Assembly (NCBI GenBank): GCA_963728895.1
Contig: CAVSLM010000003.1
Coordinates: forward strand, 209,674 to 273,673
DNA length: 64,000 bases
Source: CAVSLM01 sp963728895
GTDB taxonomy: Bacteria > Pseudomonadota > Gammaproteobacteria > JBBQDK01
Direction of reading: 5' to 3'
Positions 9,011-19,392 of the stretch are shown here, piece after piece; positions within the stretch are counted from its first letter, which is position 1, and every line of letters starts with the position of its first letter. The position numbers were made by a program, and so were the translations under genes. The notes under the pieces are model-generated. The model worked only from the letters and a program-made list of their open reading frames with translations. It ran no database searches and was not told where the DNA came from.

Positions 9011-10453
9011 TCAGAAGCCCTGCAGCTGTCCGTCGGTCGGCTCGGCGCAGCAATACCACGGCTCCGAGAGCCTGGGGATCGGCGTGCCCAGGTCGCGCGG
9101 CAATGCCGGCGTCCCCATGCCGGCCGCCTGGTGTGCCAGGCGCCAGATCGTTTCGAAGGTCGCACGCCGCGACAGGCCCTCGGTTTCGGCGCACTGCAGC
9201 CGTACGTGAATTGCCTGCTGCAGCGCGTCGACGCGCGGGTCCTCATGCACCCAGGGATAGCCGAGAGAATGGCGGTCGAAGGGCCCCAGCTGGGTGGCGA
9301 GCTCCGGCAGCCGCAGCAGATAGGAACCTTCCGGCACCAGCAGGCGAATGCTCAGCTGCACCGGCGGCACGCTCTCCACCAGTCGCAGATCGACCAGGCG
9401 TCGCAACAGCTGCAGGTAGCCTTCGAGGGTGGTCCACGGTGTAAACGCGACGAACGTGGGTGCCAGCGCGATGCCCGTCTCGCGCAGCAGAGCCACCGCG
9501 CGGTCGAAGTCCGCGCCGCTGTGTCCCTTGTCCAGATAGGCGAGGACCCGGTCGTCCACCGATTCGACGGCGCTGGTGATGAACACGCAGCCCGTGGCGC
9601 GCAGATTCGCAAGCAGCGCCGCGTGCTGCAACAGGTGCTCGATCTTGATGGTGACGTCGTAGGTAAGCTGCGGATGACGCGCATGCAAGCCTTCCACCAC
9701 GCGCAGGGCGTGGGTGGGACCATTGAGGAAATCCGGATCGCCGAAGGAAATGTGCTGTGCGCCCGCCTCGACCTGCTGGTCGATGTCGCCGAGCACAATG
9801 TCCGCCGGGACAATGCGAAAGCGCCCTTCGTAGACCGGTACCACCGGGCAATGGCGACACAGGTGCTTGCAGCCGCGGCTGGCATCGGCGAAGCCGGCAA
9901 TCCGCGTCCCGCCGCCGGGAAGTTGCAGATGGGCATAACGCCCAAGCGGCGGCAGCTCCGAGCGATCGGGCAGAACGAACGCGATCTTGTCGCGCTGCAC
10001 GACCGGCTCGTGCTGGGCAGCTGAATCCCCGCTGCGTACCCGTTGGGCCAGCGACAGCAGGCCGGGTTCGAACTCACCGCCGAGCACCACGGCGACACCG
10101 AGCTCACGGAACAGGGTTTCGTTCATGGGCGCATACAGGCCGTAGACGCACAGCACCGCATCGGGTGCCGCGGCGCGGATGCGCGGCAGGGCCGCCACCG
10201 CAATCCGGGTGGCGGTATGCATGCCCACATGCACTGCCACCAGGTCGGCCCCGGACAGCGCCGGCGCATCCAGGCGTTGGAGGGTCAGGTCGAGGCAGCT
10301 CACCTCGAAGCCCGCCGCCCTCAGCCAGGCCGCCGGTTCGGCCAGGGCAAAGGACTGGCGACCCAGCTCATAGGGATTGATCAACACCACCCGGTGGGGC
10401 AGCGCGCGTGCCTCCCGGGCCAGGTACACACCCCCGGTCGATTCACTTGACAT
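9011..10453 (-). CDS. B12-binding-like radical SAM protein with CCAEP tail
   Basis: 480 residues. The N-terminal half looks like a cobalamin-binding Rossmann domain (VVLINPYELGRQSF near 22-35). It is followed by a radical SAM core with its 4Fe-4S ligands in GCKHLCRHC (Cys195, Cys199, Cys202). The C-terminus ends WYCCAEP plus eight residues. This matches a family annotated as CUAEP/CCAEP-tail radical SAM (seleno)proteins, in which the first or second cysteine can be selenocysteine; here both are TGC codons (about 9046-9051). The reaction is unknown. The thioredoxin-TPR gene follows by 12 bases. The start is an ATG at 10453. Confidence 0.85.
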   Translation of the reverse strand: MSSESTGGVYLAREARALPHRVVLINPYELGRQSFALAEPAAWLRAAGFEVSCLDLTLQRLDAPALSGADLVAVHVGMHTATRIAVAALPRIRAAAPDAVLCVYGLYAPMNETLFRELGVAVVLGGEFEPGLLSLAQRVRSGDSAAQHEPVVQRDKIAFVLPDRSELPPLGRYAHLQLPGGGTRIAGFADASRGCKHLCRHCPVVPVYEGRFRIVPADIVLGDIDQQVEAGAQHISFGDPDFLNGPTHALRVVEGLHARHPQLTYDVTIKIEHLLQHAALLANLRATGCVFITSAVESVDDRVLAYLDKGHSGADFDRAVALLRETGIALAPTFVAFTPWTTLEGYLQLLRRLVDLRLVESVPPVQLSIRLLVPEGSYLLRLPELATQLGPFDRHSLGYPWVHEDPRVDALQQAIHVRLQCAETEGLSRRATFETIWRLAHQAAGMGTPALPRDLGTPIPRLSEPWYCCAEPTDGQLQGF

Positions 10454-10743
10454 CTGAAATCCTCATGCGCCTGTTGCACTTGCCAAGCGCTGGTCCGGCG
10501 GGGATAGCAGTTTAGAATATCCTAGCGTACCGATCAACAATCGATCCGCCGGCGCAGCCTCGCAGAAGGCCGTCCCGGTCGCGTCGCAGACTCATCAATA
10601 TGCGTGTGTTAACAAATATTTATGGCGCTCGCTAGAAAGCGGGCCCGGTCTCTGTGGGCAGCGCATCCGTCCACCGAAGCGGCCCGCGGGGCCCTCCGTA
10701 TGCTAGCTTATAGGCACCATTCCAGCTGGCTGAACCGCTCCCC

Positions 10744-11490
10744 ATGAACAAGCTGCGAGCCGCCCGACCACCTCTCGAGGAGCTGCCCGAATACGCGGTG
10801 CGCGTGAGCAAGCGCGCCAAGACCATGCATCTCAAAGTGTCGCCGCTGGGTCGGGTGGAAGTGGTGATTCCGCGCGCCGCAGATCAGCGCAATGTTCATG
10901 GCTTCGTCCGCAAGCATGCCCAATGGCTGAAGAAGACCCTCACGCGGCTGGACGAGCAACGCCAGCACGATCCGGCGCTGTGCGCCGTGCTGCCGAAGTC
11001 CATTTCGCTACGCGCGGTGGATGAGGAGTGGCGGGTCGCCTACCGCAAGATCGGCACGGATCATGTCGAGGCCATCGAAGAGCGGACCGGAGAGCTGCTG
11101 GTGCGGGGTGCGGTGGACGACATCGCCACCTGCAAGGAAGTGCTGCGCGCCTGGATCTCGCAGCAGGCGCGCGCGCACCTGGTTCCCTGGCTGCACCGGT
11201 TGAGTATCGAGCTCCGCCTGCCCTTCGATCGCGTGATGGTACGCGGACAGAAGACGCGCTGGGGAAGCTGCTCCAGTCGCAAGGCCATCAGCATCAATCG
11301 CGCGCTGCTGTTCCTGCCGCGCGCGCAGGTACGCTATCTGTTTGTCCACGAGCTGTGCCACACCGTGCACCTCAACCACTCGGCGCGCTATTGGGCACTC
11401 GTCAAGCGCCATCAGCCGGACTACGAGCTGCGAGACCGTGAGATTCGCGAGGCCGCGCGTTTCGTGCCACTGTGGGTCCAGAGCGACTGA
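10744..11490 (+). CDS. YgjP-like (M48/DUF45) metallopeptidase
   Basis: 248 residues of the YgjP/SprT-like zinc-peptidase family. The zinc motif HELCH is at 202-206, with a likely third ligand in NHS (His212), and the family-typical QKTRWGSC is at 169-176. No signal peptide is seen, so it is cytoplasmic. Family members are often found beside restriction or helicase genes, but here the neighbours are the divergent radical SAM operon and the convergent HDOD gene. The 290-base gap to the radical SAM gene should hold both promoters, and I see no convincing pair there. Substrate unknown. Confidence 0.85.
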   Translation: MNKLRAARPPLEELPEYAVRVSKRAKTMHLKVSPLGRVEVVIPRAADQRNVHGFVRKHAQWLKKTLTRLDEQRQHDPALCAVLPKSISLRAVDEEWRVAYRKIGTDHVEAIEERTGELLVRGAVDDIATCKEVLRAWISQQARAHLVPWLHRLSIELRLPFDRVMVRGQKTRWGSCSSRKAISINRALLFLPRAQVRYLFVHELCHTVHLNHSARYWALVKRHQPDYELRDREIREAARFVPLWVQSD

Positions 11491-11505
11491 GCCGCCGTAG
11501 TGCGC

Positions 11506-12903
11506 TCAGGCGGTGAGCTGCGTCGCCAGGTCGTCGAGGTGCTCGCAATTCTTCAGTACTCGCTCGCTCACCGCCAGCGCCTGCTCGTCGTCGAGCTCCA
11601 TGATTTCGAGCACTGCCGCCGGAAGGCCATCGTCTTCGCTGTCGCCGATGCCATGAGTTTTCAGCAGGCGGTTGGCCACCAGCACCAGTTGAGAGTACAG
11701 CGCGTGCTTGCCCCAGTAATTCTCATCATGGTGCCAGCGCACGGCCACGCAGAGCTCTTCGGGCATTCCCCAGATCTGCATCAGCCAGCCGCCGATCCGC
11801 TCGTGGCCGACGCCGACTACGTGACGTTCGATTTCAATCACCGGTAGCTCGGGATTGGCGAGCAGATAACGGCTGAGCAACCCGCATTCGGCCGGAAATA
11901 CATGGCACAGCAACAGGCGCCCGAGGTTGTGCAGCAGGCCTGCAAGATAGGCGCGACCGGTGCGCGGACGGATCTGCCGTGGCAGTGCGCGTGCAAGGCG
12001 CTCGGTGAGGGTCGCGCAGTACACCGCGTGTTTCCAGAAGGCCCGCAGGCCCAGCGGTCCCTTGGCCGGTACGCGGAATGATTTGCCGATGGCGATCCCC
12101 ATCGCCAGATTGAGCACCATGTCGAAACCGAGCACGCGTGAGATGGCTTCGTGTATGGAGGTTACGCGACCCTTGTAGCCGTAGTAGGGCGAGCTCGCGT
12201 AACGGATCACCTGCGCCGCCAGACTCGGGTCCACTTCCACGACGGCGGCGAGATCGCGTGCATCCGCGTCGGGATCGCCATAGAGCTGTAGAATGCGTCC
12301 CGCCGTTGCAGGCATCGCCGGCAGCTCATGGAACTCCTCGATCTGGCGCTTGATGCGTCGCGCGGTGGGCGCGTTGGCGCGCATTGGCGCACCCGGTACG
12401 TCGGCTTCGATGTCTCCGGCTTCATCTGCCCATCCCGGTGCGCGTGAGAAGCTGCCATGGGGCTGGTCCTTCCACAAGCCCCACAACGCCGGGCCGGGCA
12501 GGCGCAGCAGGTTCTGACCGTCGCCGGCTTCGAGTACGACGTACTCGCTGGCCGCGAGTGCATCGTCGACCACCTGGCCGACACCGTAGGCACCTGCCAG
12601 CACCGGGTGCAGGGCCGCGGCGCAGTCCGGGAATTTGTCCGCGAAGTGCTCGGGGCGGGCGGGCTCCAGATCGCGACGCGCCACGGCGCGCAGCTGCAGC
12701 ACATCGAGTAGATGGCACGCGGGAACCACCGCCGACACCAGTCCGTCTGCGTCGTGAAACGGCACCGCACGTGCCACCTGATCCCAGGCAACGCCGGCCA
12801 AGGTGGCGCGCTTGCACAACGACGAGCCGCCCGCATAGGGCAGCACTTCGTAGGGCACTCCCGTGCGCTCGAGAAAGGTCCGGATCTGTGCGGGAATCGC
12901 CAT
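11506..12903 (-). CDS. YbaK-like deacylase domain fused to HDOD domain
   Basis: About 465 residues from the ATG at 12903; a TTG 16 codons upstream would add a tail unlike the family. Residues 1 to about 150 resemble the YbaK/prolyl-tRNA-synthetase-associated fold, which hydrolyses mischarged tRNAs. From about residue 200 follows an HDOD domain, a non-catalytic relative of HD domains used in signalling. The same two-domain architecture is known from other Proteobacteria. HDOD proteins influence biofilm, stress and c-di-GMP responses, but no specific partner is visible here. It converges on the metallopeptidase gene with a 15-base gap. Confidence 0.8.
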   Translation of the reverse strand: MAIPAQIRTFLERTGVPYEVLPYAGGSSLCKRATLAGVAWDQVARAVPFHDADGLVSAVVPACHLLDVLQLRAVARRDLEPARPEHFADKFPDCAAALHPVLAGAYGVGQVVDDALAASEYVVLEAGDGQNLLRLPGPALWGLWKDQPHGSFSRAPGWADEAGDIEADVPGAPMRANAPTARRIKRQIEEFHELPAMPATAGRILQLYGDPDADARDLAAVVEVDPSLAAQVIRYASSPYYGYKGRVTSIHEAISRVLGFDMVLNLAMGIAIGKSFRVPAKGPLGLRAFWKHAVYCATLTERLARALPRQIRPRTGRAYLAGLLHNLGRLLLCHVFPAECGLLSRYLLANPELPVIEIERHVVGVGHERIGGWLMQIWGMPEELCVAVRWHHDENYWGKHALYSQLVLVANRLLKTHGIGDSEDDGLPAAVLEIMELDDEQALAVSERVLKNCEHLDDLATQLTA

Positions 12904-13240
12904 CGCTCGTCTGCCGCGGCCTGACTGGAGGTTCAGCAATATGCGCGCCAATTCAGTATTGTGATTCCGCTACAATGTCTTGTCGTTCTCACCATAGGGA
13001 ATGATTTCGATTGGCGGCGGAATTTTGTCGGCAGGGCCGCCACGGCGCTCTCCGATCACGGTCCGGTGTGCGTCAGTCGGGGCGTGCCGGTACGTGCGGG
13101 TTGCCGCGGCTGCGAGCCGCGTCGCAGGCACGCGCGACGTGCAGGATCGCGCGGGCATCTTCCAGTATCATCCAACCCTGCGCCCCGCCAGGCCACCAGA
13201 CCGTGGGTGCCGCCGAGGATCACCTTCCAACCGAAACGAT
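12904..13240. other. Divergent intergenic region between HDOD and NERD genes
   Basis: 337 bases without a credible gene. A TACAAT at 12971-12976 could be a -10 element, but no matching -35 stands out on either strand. Both flanking genes must be transcribed outward from here. Confidence 0.4.
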
Positions 13241-13876
13241 ATGGACTTTTTGCAGGCCCTGATGGCGCACCCGGAACGCGCGATCTGGATCGCGGCGCTC
13301 GCGGCCGGCGTGGCTTTGGCCGCTTTGCTGGTAACCTACCGGATGCGTACCGCGCAGCGGGGCCGCATCCGCCAGACGCTCCGGGGCCTTGGCCGCCCGC
13401 AGCTGCATGGCGTACTCATCCCCGACGGCGTCGGCGGCGCGATACATCTGGATCATGTGGTGTTGACTCGCGGCGGCGTGCTGGTGCTCGACATCCGCAA
13501 CTTCAAGGGCACGCTGTTCGGTGGCGAGAAGATGCAAACCTGGACGCAGATGGTGCGATCCGGGAGCTACCGGTTCATCAATCCCCTGCCGGAGAACCGC
13601 TCGCGCGTCCAGGCGGTGAAGATGCTGGTGCCCGACCTTCCGGTCATCGGACGGGTGGTGTTTACCAGCGACGGCCATTTCCCCAGGGGCGTCCCGGAAG
13701 GCGTGTCGATGCTCGATGACCTGGACCGGGACCTGGCCGCGGTCATCGGCAACGGCGTGGTACCGGAATCCTATCTCCAGGCATGGCAGAAGCTGAAAGC
13801 CGCCGTGCTCTCCGAGCAGGAGCTCCTGCAGATCGCGCCCGGAGAGAGCGTGGTCCGCCCGGGACGCCTGCGTTGA
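13241..13876 (+). CDS. Membrane-anchored NERD-domain protein
   Basis: 211 residues. One transmembrane segment (about 13-33) is followed by a cytoplasmic domain that resembles the nuclease-related NERD domain: HGVLIPDG, HLDHVVL and VLVLDIRNFKGTLFGG carry the family pattern of a buried aspartate and a lysine near the end of a beta strand. Typical NERD proteins have E-x-K there (VIEAKN); this one has DIRNFKG, so catalysis is uncertain. The start is the ATG at 13241, just before the hydrophobic segment. Its stop codon overlaps the TTG that begins the HIT-like remnant, suggesting former translational coupling. Confidence 0.7.
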   Translation: MDFLQALMAHPERAIWIAALAAGVALAALLVTYRMRTAQRGRIRQTLRGLGRPQLHGVLIPDGVGGAIHLDHVVLTRGGVLVLDIRNFKGTLFGGEKMQTWTQMVRSGSYRFINPLPENRSRVQAVKMLVPDLPVIGRVVFTSDGHFPRGVPEGVSMLDDLDRDLAAVIGNGVVPESYLQAWQKLKAAVLSEQELLQIAPGESVVRPGRLR

Positions 13877-13983
13877 ACGATGCTCCACGCTGCACACTGT
13901 GCCGTGCGCAGCCGGAAGCGGTGCTGTGGCGCGATGAGCGCTGCCGTGTCATCGCGGTCGACGATCCCATCCACGCGGGCCCT
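13873..13983 (+). pseudogene. HIT-family protein, N-terminal remnant
   Basis: From a TTG that overlaps the upstream stop codon, about 37 codons match the beginning of HIT-family (Ap4A hydrolase-like) proteins: CTLCRAQ, VLWRDERCRVI and the VDDPIHAGP stretch. Homology then ends abruptly. The H-x-H-x-H active site that defines the family would lie downstream and is missing. The frame runs on to a stop at 14055 without further resemblance. Confidence 0.65.
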
Positions 13984-14009
13984 GCAATCCGAAGCCGACA
14001 CCGAGGCCT

Positions 14010-14087
14010 GCAGTGCCAGCAAGCGGCCAGAACCTGGTTGTGGACGGCGGCATGACCCGCAAGATGATCTACGCCGAATCGTCATGA
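14010..14087 (+). pseudogene. Short-chain dehydrogenase, C-terminal remnant
   Basis: In a different frame from the HIT remnant, about 22 codons read ASGQNLVVDGGMTRKMIYAE before TGA at 14085. This is the usual C-terminal end of FabG-like short-chain dehydrogenases (GQ-x-L-x-VDGG-x-T). Nothing of the Rossmann core or the YxxxK motif is present upstream. A deletion joining the start of a HIT gene to the end of an SDR gene explains both remnants. Confidence 0.65.
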
Positions 14088-14145
14088 CCCGTCGCGCCTG
14101 CTGCCGTGCGCGGGCCGAACCGGTATACTGTATGTCCCCGTCCAT

Positions 14146-14661
14146 ATGAGCATCGCCGGTATGTACCAACGCATTCTGGTCCCCGTCGACGACAGCCTCG
14201 TCTGTCGCCACGCACTGCGCGAGGCGATCCGGATCGCCGGTGACCGCGGTGCCACGCTGTGTCTGCTGCACGTCTGCGACGGCACGCCGGTGCCGTGCTG
14301 CCTCGGGTCCAAGCAGGTCGAGAGCATCCGCAAGGCGTTGCGCGAATCGAGTGAACAGCTGCTGCGCGAGACCCTCGACCACGTCTGTTCGGAGGGGTTG
14401 ACCGCCGAAACCCGGCTGGTGGAACTGCACACTCGCGGTCACCGCGTCGCTGCGGTCATCGCCAATCACGCGCGCGAGTGGTCGGCCGATCTGGTGGTGA
14501 TCGCAACCCACGGACGCCGTGGTCTGGAATATCTGCTGATGGGCAGTGTTGCCGAGGGAGTCATGCGGCTGTCCACGGTTCCGGTGCTGCTGTTGCGCGC
14601 ACCGACCGCCGAGACCACGCAAGCGTCGGCGCTCGAAGAAGCCGCGCGCGCCGGCGGCTGA
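14146..14661 (+). CDS. Universal stress protein (UspA family)
   Basis: 171 residues, a single Usp domain. It begins QRILVPVDDS and ends with the nucleotide-binding signature THGRRGLEYLLMGSVAEGV followed by VPVLLLR. The first glycine of the usual G-x2-G-x9-G(S/T) pattern is alanine here, so ATP binding is possible but not assured. An ATG five codons later (14161) is an equally good start. It lies 40 bases upstream of ygiQ on the same strand. Cytoplasmic; stress role inferred from the family. Confidence 0.9.
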   Translation: MSIAGMYQRILVPVDDSLVCRHALREAIRIAGDRGATLCLLHVCDGTPVPCCLGSKQVESIRKALRESSEQLLRETLDHVCSEGLTAETRLVELHTRGHRVAAVIANHAREWSADLVVIATHGRRGLEYLLMGSVAEGVMRLSTVPVLLLRAPTAETTQASALEEAARAGG

Positions 14662-14701
14662 CGCGGGCGGCCGGCTCCGGCGGCCGCCGACCCTTGGTGT
14701 C

Positions 14702-16927
<2,226 letters not shown>

Positions 16928-16961
16928 CACCTCCTTGGGTCCAGTGGAGGAGAAAACGCGA

Positions 16962-17291
16962 ATGAGCCAACCGACCATTGCCGATGCCGAAGTGGCGCGT
17001 CTGGTGCAGAGTGAAGATCCATCCATTCGCATGCTCGCCTGCGAGGTGGCGCGATTGCGCGCTGCGATCCGCGAGCACATGGGCAAGAAGGGTCACGAGC
17101 TCTGCTGGCTGAACGATGTCGCGCTGTGGCGCACGGTGTCCGAGGCGTCCGGCTATCCGCACGAGTCGTTGCCGGTGCGCGAGGAGTTCCTGCGCCAATG
17201 CGCCGTGTACTATGAGTCGCGGGTGCGCGGCACACCCTATGAAGAGCCGGCGGCGGAGAAAACGGTTACCACCGATCCGTCCGGCGGCTGA
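16962..17291 (+). CDS. Small conserved-looking protein of unknown function
   Basis: 109 residues from an ATG preceded by GGAGGAG eight to ten bases upstream, one of the best ribosome binding sites in the window, so translation is likely. The protein is acidic, soluble and mostly helical, with no signal peptide or membrane segment. The central segment (GHELCWLNDVALW) has one cysteine and two tryptophans. I do not recognise a family. It sits between ygiQ (same strand) and the convergent HD-GYP gene. Confidence 0.6.
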   Translation: MSQPTIADAEVARLVQSEDPSIRMLACEVARLRAAIREHMGKKGHELCWLNDVALWRTVSEASGYPHESLPVREEFLRQCAVYYESRVRGTPYEEPAAEKTVTTDPSGG

Positions 17292-17313
17292 TCGCAGCGC
17301 GCGGACCTCGCGC

Positions 17314-19392
17314 CTATGGCTCACGCCACTGTGACCAGTCTTCGCGGTTCTCGGCGAGATGGTACAGTGCGGCCAGGGCGTGGCGGTCGTACTTGACGCC
17401 GGCTTCGGCCATGAGCCGATCGAGGGCCGTGCGCACCGGCACCGCATCGCGGTAGGCACGCGGACTCACCAGGGCGACGAAGGCGTTGGCGAGCGAGAGG
17501 ATCTTCCCGGTGATGGTCATCTGCTCGGCGTTGCGTCCTTGCGGATAGCCGCTTCCGTCCAGATGCTCCTGCTTCTGCGCGATGGTGTCGAGCACCGGGC
17601 CTTCGAATTGCAGGTCTTCCAGCAGCGCCACCCCGAACTGTACGTGCCTGCGCACCAGCTCCTGCTCCGCTACGGTCAGCGGCTCGCCCTTGGTGAGCAC
17701 TTCGCGCGGGATGCGGACCTTGCCGATATTGGCCAGTGTGGCGGCCATGTCCAGGGTGCGGCGGTCGGAGGCGCTCAGACGCAGCTCGCGGCCGATGGCA
17801 TTGGCTACCTCGGTCATGCGTGAGGAATGATGGGCGGAGTAGGGGTCGTGCAGATCCATCGCATGCACCAGCGTCGCGATCAGCTTGCGCAGCAGATCGG
17901 CATGCCTTTTCTGCGCCGTCTGCAACGCGGTGATGTCCTCGAGCACCAGCAGCACAGGCTGCACGTGCGGGCCGACATGCGCGATCGGAATGCACCCCGC
18001 CTGATACGCGCGGCGCCGCTCGCCGAGTGAAAGCTGTACGACGGCGCGGCCTGGCTCACGCGACTGCTGCGCCGCCTGCAGGCCGGGTTGCAGCTCCCGC
18101 CCGTTCGCCGGTCCCAGCGCCGCGGCCAGCTGCCTCCCGAGCAGGTCGTGTGCTCTGCAACCCAGTGCGGTGCCGGTTGCCTGATTGGCGAACAGGATCT
18201 CCTGCTTTTCGTTCAGCAGCAGGGTCAGCGCCTCGATGTTGTCCGTGATGCCATGCAGCAGCTCCGTCTGCTGCTGCAGACGTTGTGCCTGCTCGTGCAG
18301 CGTGCGCGCCTGCTGGCGGGCGCGCACGCTGCTGCCGTGACGCCAGGCAGCGATGGTCAGTGCCGCCACCAGCAGCAGCAGGAGCGACAGGGAAACGGTG
18401 AGAAATCGCCGCCGGGCATCGGAGGCCTGTAGCGCCTGGCGCGCATCAACCTGTTCGGCCACTATCCACGGCACTCCGGCCACCGGTCGGCTTGCCTGGA
18501 GCACTTCCCTGCCCCGGTAGTTGTGATAGCGACCGAAGCCATTCGGCGCGCGCAGCGCCGCCGCGGCAGCGAGCTGCGCGCGTGCCAGCGGTATGCTGCG
18601 GCGCGTGGCGAGCTCACCGTCCGCCGTCGGGGAGAGATAGACGACGTGGTCGTCGCGCCGCTCGAGCAGCAGCGCCTCGTTGTCCTCGGCGAAGGAGGCG
18701 CCGCGTCGCAGCAGGGGGAACAGCTCCTGGTCGGCGCTGCGGATACCGAGCACGGCTCCGATGGCCTTGCGCGCGCGATTGCCGTCCGCGCCCAGCACGG
18801 GGAATACGGGAACGACCAGGGCCAGCACGGCACGATCCTGTTCGTCGAGGTGCAACCTGCCGACTTGCGGTTTTCCGTCGTTCAGTGCCTGCTGCACCGC
18901 GTTGCGGCAGGCGTCGACCAGCACCGGAAATCCTGCGGTCGATGCCACCGGGCGCAGCTGCACGTCGAGCAGCGCGAGCCCGGTAGGCTGCTGCTGTGGC
19001 ACGTTCGCCGGGATGCGGGTGCTGGCGGCGGCTGCATAGCCGTAGCGGTCTGCAGCGGCCAGGATAAGGTTGCGCAGATATTCGAGCTGCGCGGGCTCGG
19101 TGTTCGTGGCCGCATCGCGCGCCTGCACGGTCTGCCACAGATACAGCTGCAGCGAGGCGTTGTCGGCCAGCTCCTGCAGGTCGTCGAGTCTTTCCTTGAT
19201 CCAGCCTTCGATGGCGTCGACCCGGGTGTCGGCGACGAGACCGATGCGCGACTCCCATTGCTGCAGATCGCGCTCCCGTTCGTTGTCGATGTAACGGCCA
19301 ATGAGCCAGGCGCCGGCCGCGACCAGCACCAGCAGTGCAACGAGGCCCGCGGCCAGCGAGCGCGCATGGGAGACGTCGGTCCGTTCGTTCAC
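17314..19392 (-). CDS. Membrane sensor with PAS and degenerate HD-GYP domain
   Basis: About 692 residues. One transmembrane helix near the N-terminus, a periplasmic sensor region of about 290 residues, a second helix (FLTVSLSLLLLLVAALTIA), a PAS-like domain and a C-terminal HD-GYP-like domain (last 190 residues). HD-GYP enzymes hydrolyse c-di-GMP, but the usual HD of HDIGK is AN (LANIGKVRIP), the HHE before DGSGYP is altered (QKQEHLDGSGYP) and the DxxDA segment reads NAFVA. Catalysis is therefore unlikely, and binding or signalling is the better guess. I prefer the GTG at 19392, whose GTGA overlaps the TGA of the lapG-like gene; a GTG at 19416 would add eight codons. Confidence 0.85.
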   Translation of the reverse strand: MNERTDVSHARSLAAGLVALLVLVAAGAWLIGRYIDNERERDLQQWESRIGLVADTRVDAIEGWIKERLDDLQELADNASLQLYLWQTVQARDAATNTEPAQLEYLRNLILAAADRYGYAAAASTRIPANVPQQQPTGLALLDVQLRPVASTAGFPVLVDACRNAVQQALNDGKPQVGRLHLDEQDRAVLALVVPVFPVLGADGNRARKAIGAVLGIRSADQELFPLLRRGASFAEDNEALLLERRDDHVVYLSPTADGELATRRSIPLARAQLAAAAALRAPNGFGRYHNYRGREVLQASRPVAGVPWIVAEQVDARQALQASDARRRFLTVSLSLLLLLVAALTIAAWRHGSSVRARQQARTLHEQAQRLQQQTELLHGITDNIEALTLLLNEKQEILFANQATGTALGCRAHDLLGRQLAAALGPANGRELQPGLQAAQQSREPGRAVVQLSLGERRRAYQAGCIPIAHVGPHVQPVLLVLEDITALQTAQKRHADLLRKLIATLVHAMDLHDPYSAHHSSRMTEVANAIGRELRLSASDRRTLDMAATLANIGKVRIPREVLTKGEPLTVAEQELVRRHVQFGVALLEDLQFEGPVLDTIAQKQEHLDGSGYPQGRNAEQMTITGKILSLANAFVALVSPRAYRDAVPVRTALDRLMAEAGVKYDRHALAALYHLAENREDWSQWREP

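Noticed and set aside
9011..9060. Selenocysteine in the CUAEP-type tail
   Set aside because: Both tail codons are TGC, so cysteine; there is no in-frame TGA before the tail and no SECIS needed.
13241..14661. NERD, HIT and Usp genes as a defence or stress operon
   Set aside because: The HIT gene is only a remnant joined to an SDR remnant, and the Usp gene has its own start after the scar, so no coherent module remains.
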